Of a stretch of DNA of 6,435 nucleotides, positions 5,007 to 6,435 are shown one piece after another. Where the stretch lies: positions 1-6,435 of the forward strand of contig JAQULV010000082.1 in the NCBI GenBank assembly GCA_028718405.1. The letters are read 5' to 3'. Source of the DNA: Smithellaceae bacterium (GTDB taxonomy: Bacteria > Desulfobacterota > Syntrophia > Syntrophales > JAQULV01). Positions within the stretch are counted from its first letter, which is position 1. Each line of letters opens with the position of its first letter. Made by a program: the position numbers and the translations under genes. The notes under the pieces were generated by a model. The model saw only the letters and a list, made by a program, of their open reading frames with translations, was not told the origin of the DNA and did not search any database.

Positions 5007-6209
5007 ATGCCTGCAGCGAAACGAAACCCGACATCTGGATTCCGCGCCGATCGCCGTCTCTTCTCCGACCTAAAAGAGGCCTTCTTCTTGGAGCGTCCCA
5101 ATCGCTTCGTTGTGCGCTGTTTACTAGACGGTCATGAGGTAGAGGCCTACCTTCCCAATCCGGGGAGACTTTGGGAACTCCTCCTGCCGGGAAGAAAACT
5201 CTACCTCGCACCCCAAGACCTCGGGAAGAAGCTTAAGCTTTCCTATCTTGTTGCCGCCGTAGAACGGCAGGGCGTCCCCGTCATGCTGCACACCCATTTG
5301 ACCAACGATGTGGCGGAGCTTCTGCTGAAAGAGCGTCGGATTAGGGGGCTTGAGGACGCGCGCGTCATCCGCCGGGAGGCCACGGTCGGCCGCAGCCGCT
5401 TCGATTTTGAACTGGAGATGGAAGGTCGCCCCTTCTACCTGGAGGTCAAGTCGTGCTCCCTGTTTTGCGGAAAGATCGCTCTGTTCCCCGACGCCGTGAC
5501 GGAAAGGGGAAAGAGGCACCTCGTCGAATTGGCGGGACTTGCCCGAGCGGGCACTTCTACCGGCGTTCTTTTCGTCGTGCATTGGCCCGGGGCGCGCTTC
5601 TTCCTACCCGACTATCACACCGACCTCGAGTTCTCCCGGACTTTCTGCAGACTCAAAGACAACCTCTTGTTCCGAGCCGTCGCGGTAGGTTGGGATAGGA
5701 GCATGAGCCTCAGCGCCGAGACGCATGAAGTGTCAATCCCCTGGCACCTCATGGATCATCTTACCGCCGATCGAGGTGAGTACCTCCTCTCTTTCAACCT
5801 GCAGGAGGAACGATCCGTGGAAATACCGGGCAGAGGAATGATCCGCCTGACCGCCGGCCATTTCCTCCACCTCCTTTCGGCAAGCAAAGACCTGAGCGTC
5901 AAGATGGCACGGCACCTGAAGTCAGACAGGAAACCGGGACCGTCAATTGGTCATATCCTTTCCAGTGCCGCCAGCGTACATCTCCTTCCCATTCGTTCGA
6001 GCCTCGGGCAGATGGAGGAGATCACCGTGGCCCTGCGTAGAATTGCCTCCGAGGTGGAGGGCGTTGCAAATGGGGAACGCCTCTTTGTCATGGAAGAAGA
6101 GCCCATTCATAATGAACGGTTCATAGAGCTCCTCCTCCATTTCCGTTGCCGCGAAGCTGAATTGTTGTTAGACTGCAAACGAAATCGCCGCCAAGAATAC
6201 CAACCATGA
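5007..6209 (+). CDS. sfsA: SfsA-family DNA/RNA nuclease fused to a degenerate DUF123 (Uri/GIY-YIG-like) domain
   Basis: This 400-residue protein is far longer than ordinary SfsA (about 235). Residues 25-245 are an SfsA domain: YLPNPGRLWELLLPG (48-62) and a PD-(D/E)xK-type nuclease core with D133 in RSRFDFEL and E146/K148 in YLEVKS. The family signature FPDAVTERGKRHLVEL follows at 160-175. SfsA proteins bind nucleic acid and are annotated as DNA/RNA nucleases; the old name refers to sugar fermentation stimulation. Residues about 256-390 match the outline of DUF123: GEYLLSFNL at the GIY-like strand, a short hairpin, AGHFLHLLSAS where family members usually have G-Y-Y-x-Y-V-G-S-A, then ARHLKSDRK. 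The usual HWHIDYLL and SDCxCxSH segments are not conserved, so this second active site is probably dead. The start is fixed because an in-frame TAA lies at 4992-4994 and no other start codon precedes 5007. It overlaps the next gene by ATGA. Confidence 0.85.
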   Translation: MPAAKRNPTSGFRADRRLFSDLKEAFFLERPNRFVVRCLLDGHEVEAYLPNPGRLWELLLPGRKLYLAPQDLGKKLKLSYLVAAVERQGVPVMLHTHLTNDVAELLLKERRIRGLEDARVIRREATVGRSRFDFELEMEGRPFYLEVKSCSLFCGKIALFPDAVTERGKRHLVELAGLARAGTSTGVLFVVHWPGARFFLPDYHTDLEFSRTFCRLKDNLLFRAVAVGWDRSMSLSAETHEVSIPWHLMDHLTADRGEYLLSFNLQEERSVEIPGRGMIRLTAGHFLHLLSASKDLSVKMARHLKSDRKPGPSIGHILSSAASVHLLPIRSSLGQMEEITVALRRIASEVEGVANGERLFVMEEEPIHNERFIELLLHFRCREAELLLDCKRNRRQEYQP

Positions 6210-6435
6210 TCAATCGCCAAAAAACGACCCAGGATATCCTTCAGGAAGAGATCCTCCGTGAGCGCGTTGCCGCCTTAACTCGTTCCGCGGATCACCTGAC
6301 GGCGGTGCTCACAAAGATGGAGAAGCTGGATACGGAGATTGCCGCGGCGATGAAGAGGCACGCCAAAGGAAAGGATGCGCTGAAGAAACTCAATCGGAAG
6401 ATATCGGAGTTCAACGAGCTGCGTCTCGAGGCCAA
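6206..6435 (+). CDS. Charged helical protein of unknown function, N-terminal part; runs off the right edge
   Basis: The ATG at 6206 overlaps the TGA of the SfsA-like gene in an ATGA, and the frame stays open to the end of the window (76 full codons). The product starts MINRQKTTQDILQEE and is rich in Lys, Arg, Glu, Leu and Ala, with few glycines and no prolines. It is therefore likely to be almost all alpha-helical and may form a coiled coil, for example around ERVAALTRSADHLTAVLTKM and the KKLNRKISEFNELR segment. No enzyme motif, signal peptide or membrane segment is visible. There is no good Shine-Dalgarno sequence, so translation probably depends on ribosomes finishing the upstream gene. I do not recognise the family. 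A partner role with the SfsA-like protein is only inferred from the overlap. Confidence 0.65.
   Translation, partial: MINRQKTTQDILQEEILRERVAALTRSADHLTAVLTKMEKLDTEIAAAMKRHAKGKDALKKLNRKISEFNELRLEA

Overview
This 6.4 kb window looks like ordinary chromosomal sequence from a moderately GC-rich Gram-negative bacterium. The clearest clues are Shine-Dalgarno-led genes, sigma-70-like promoters, ATGA start/stop overlaps, and a mix of acyl-CoA ligase, hotdog thioesterase, carboxymuconolactone decarboxylase-like and metallo-beta-lactamase-fold (MBL) genes. That mix resembles anaerobic or syntrophic Desulfobacterota (the former Deltaproteobacteria). This assignment is an impression from gene content and style only, because no rRNA or other marker gene is present. 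No tRNA, rRNA, CRISPR array, insertion sequence or phage gene is visible.

Layout: (1) 1-1208, the C-terminal two thirds of a long-chain acyl-CoA synthetase, followed by a strong GC-rich hairpin. (2) A good sigma-70-like promoter at 1271-1299 drives a two-gene operon of unlike MBL-fold hydrolases (1365-2126 and 2123-2788) that share an ATGA overlap. (3) 2789-3077 has no gene. (4) A self-contained single-gene unit follows, with promoter 3078-3105, ribosome site, six-helix membrane protein 3200-3904 and an excellent intrinsic terminator at 3929-3963. The protein is three copies of a two-helix hairpin, in the style of HdeD/DUF308. (5) A small carboxymuconolactone decarboxylase-family gene (4095-4418) runs convergently into a minus-strand PaaI-type thioesterase gene (4443-4889). 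(6) Going the other way from an apparently overlapping divergent promoter region is a 400-residue protein (5007-6209). Its first part is an SfsA nuclease domain, and its extra 145 residues look like a degenerate DUF123 (Uri/GIY-YIG-type) nuclease domain. It is overlapped by ATGA with the start of a charged, helical protein of unknown function that runs off the right edge (6206-6435).

The ligase, thioesterase and possibly the MBL hydrolases could all act on acyl-CoA or related thioesters, but they sit in separate transcription units, so this is only a loose thematic link. The two most interesting items are the SfsA-DUF123 fusion with an apparently eroded second active site, and the internally triplicated membrane protein in its own compositionally different cassette. 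I see no convincing evidence of a wholly new multi-gene system.
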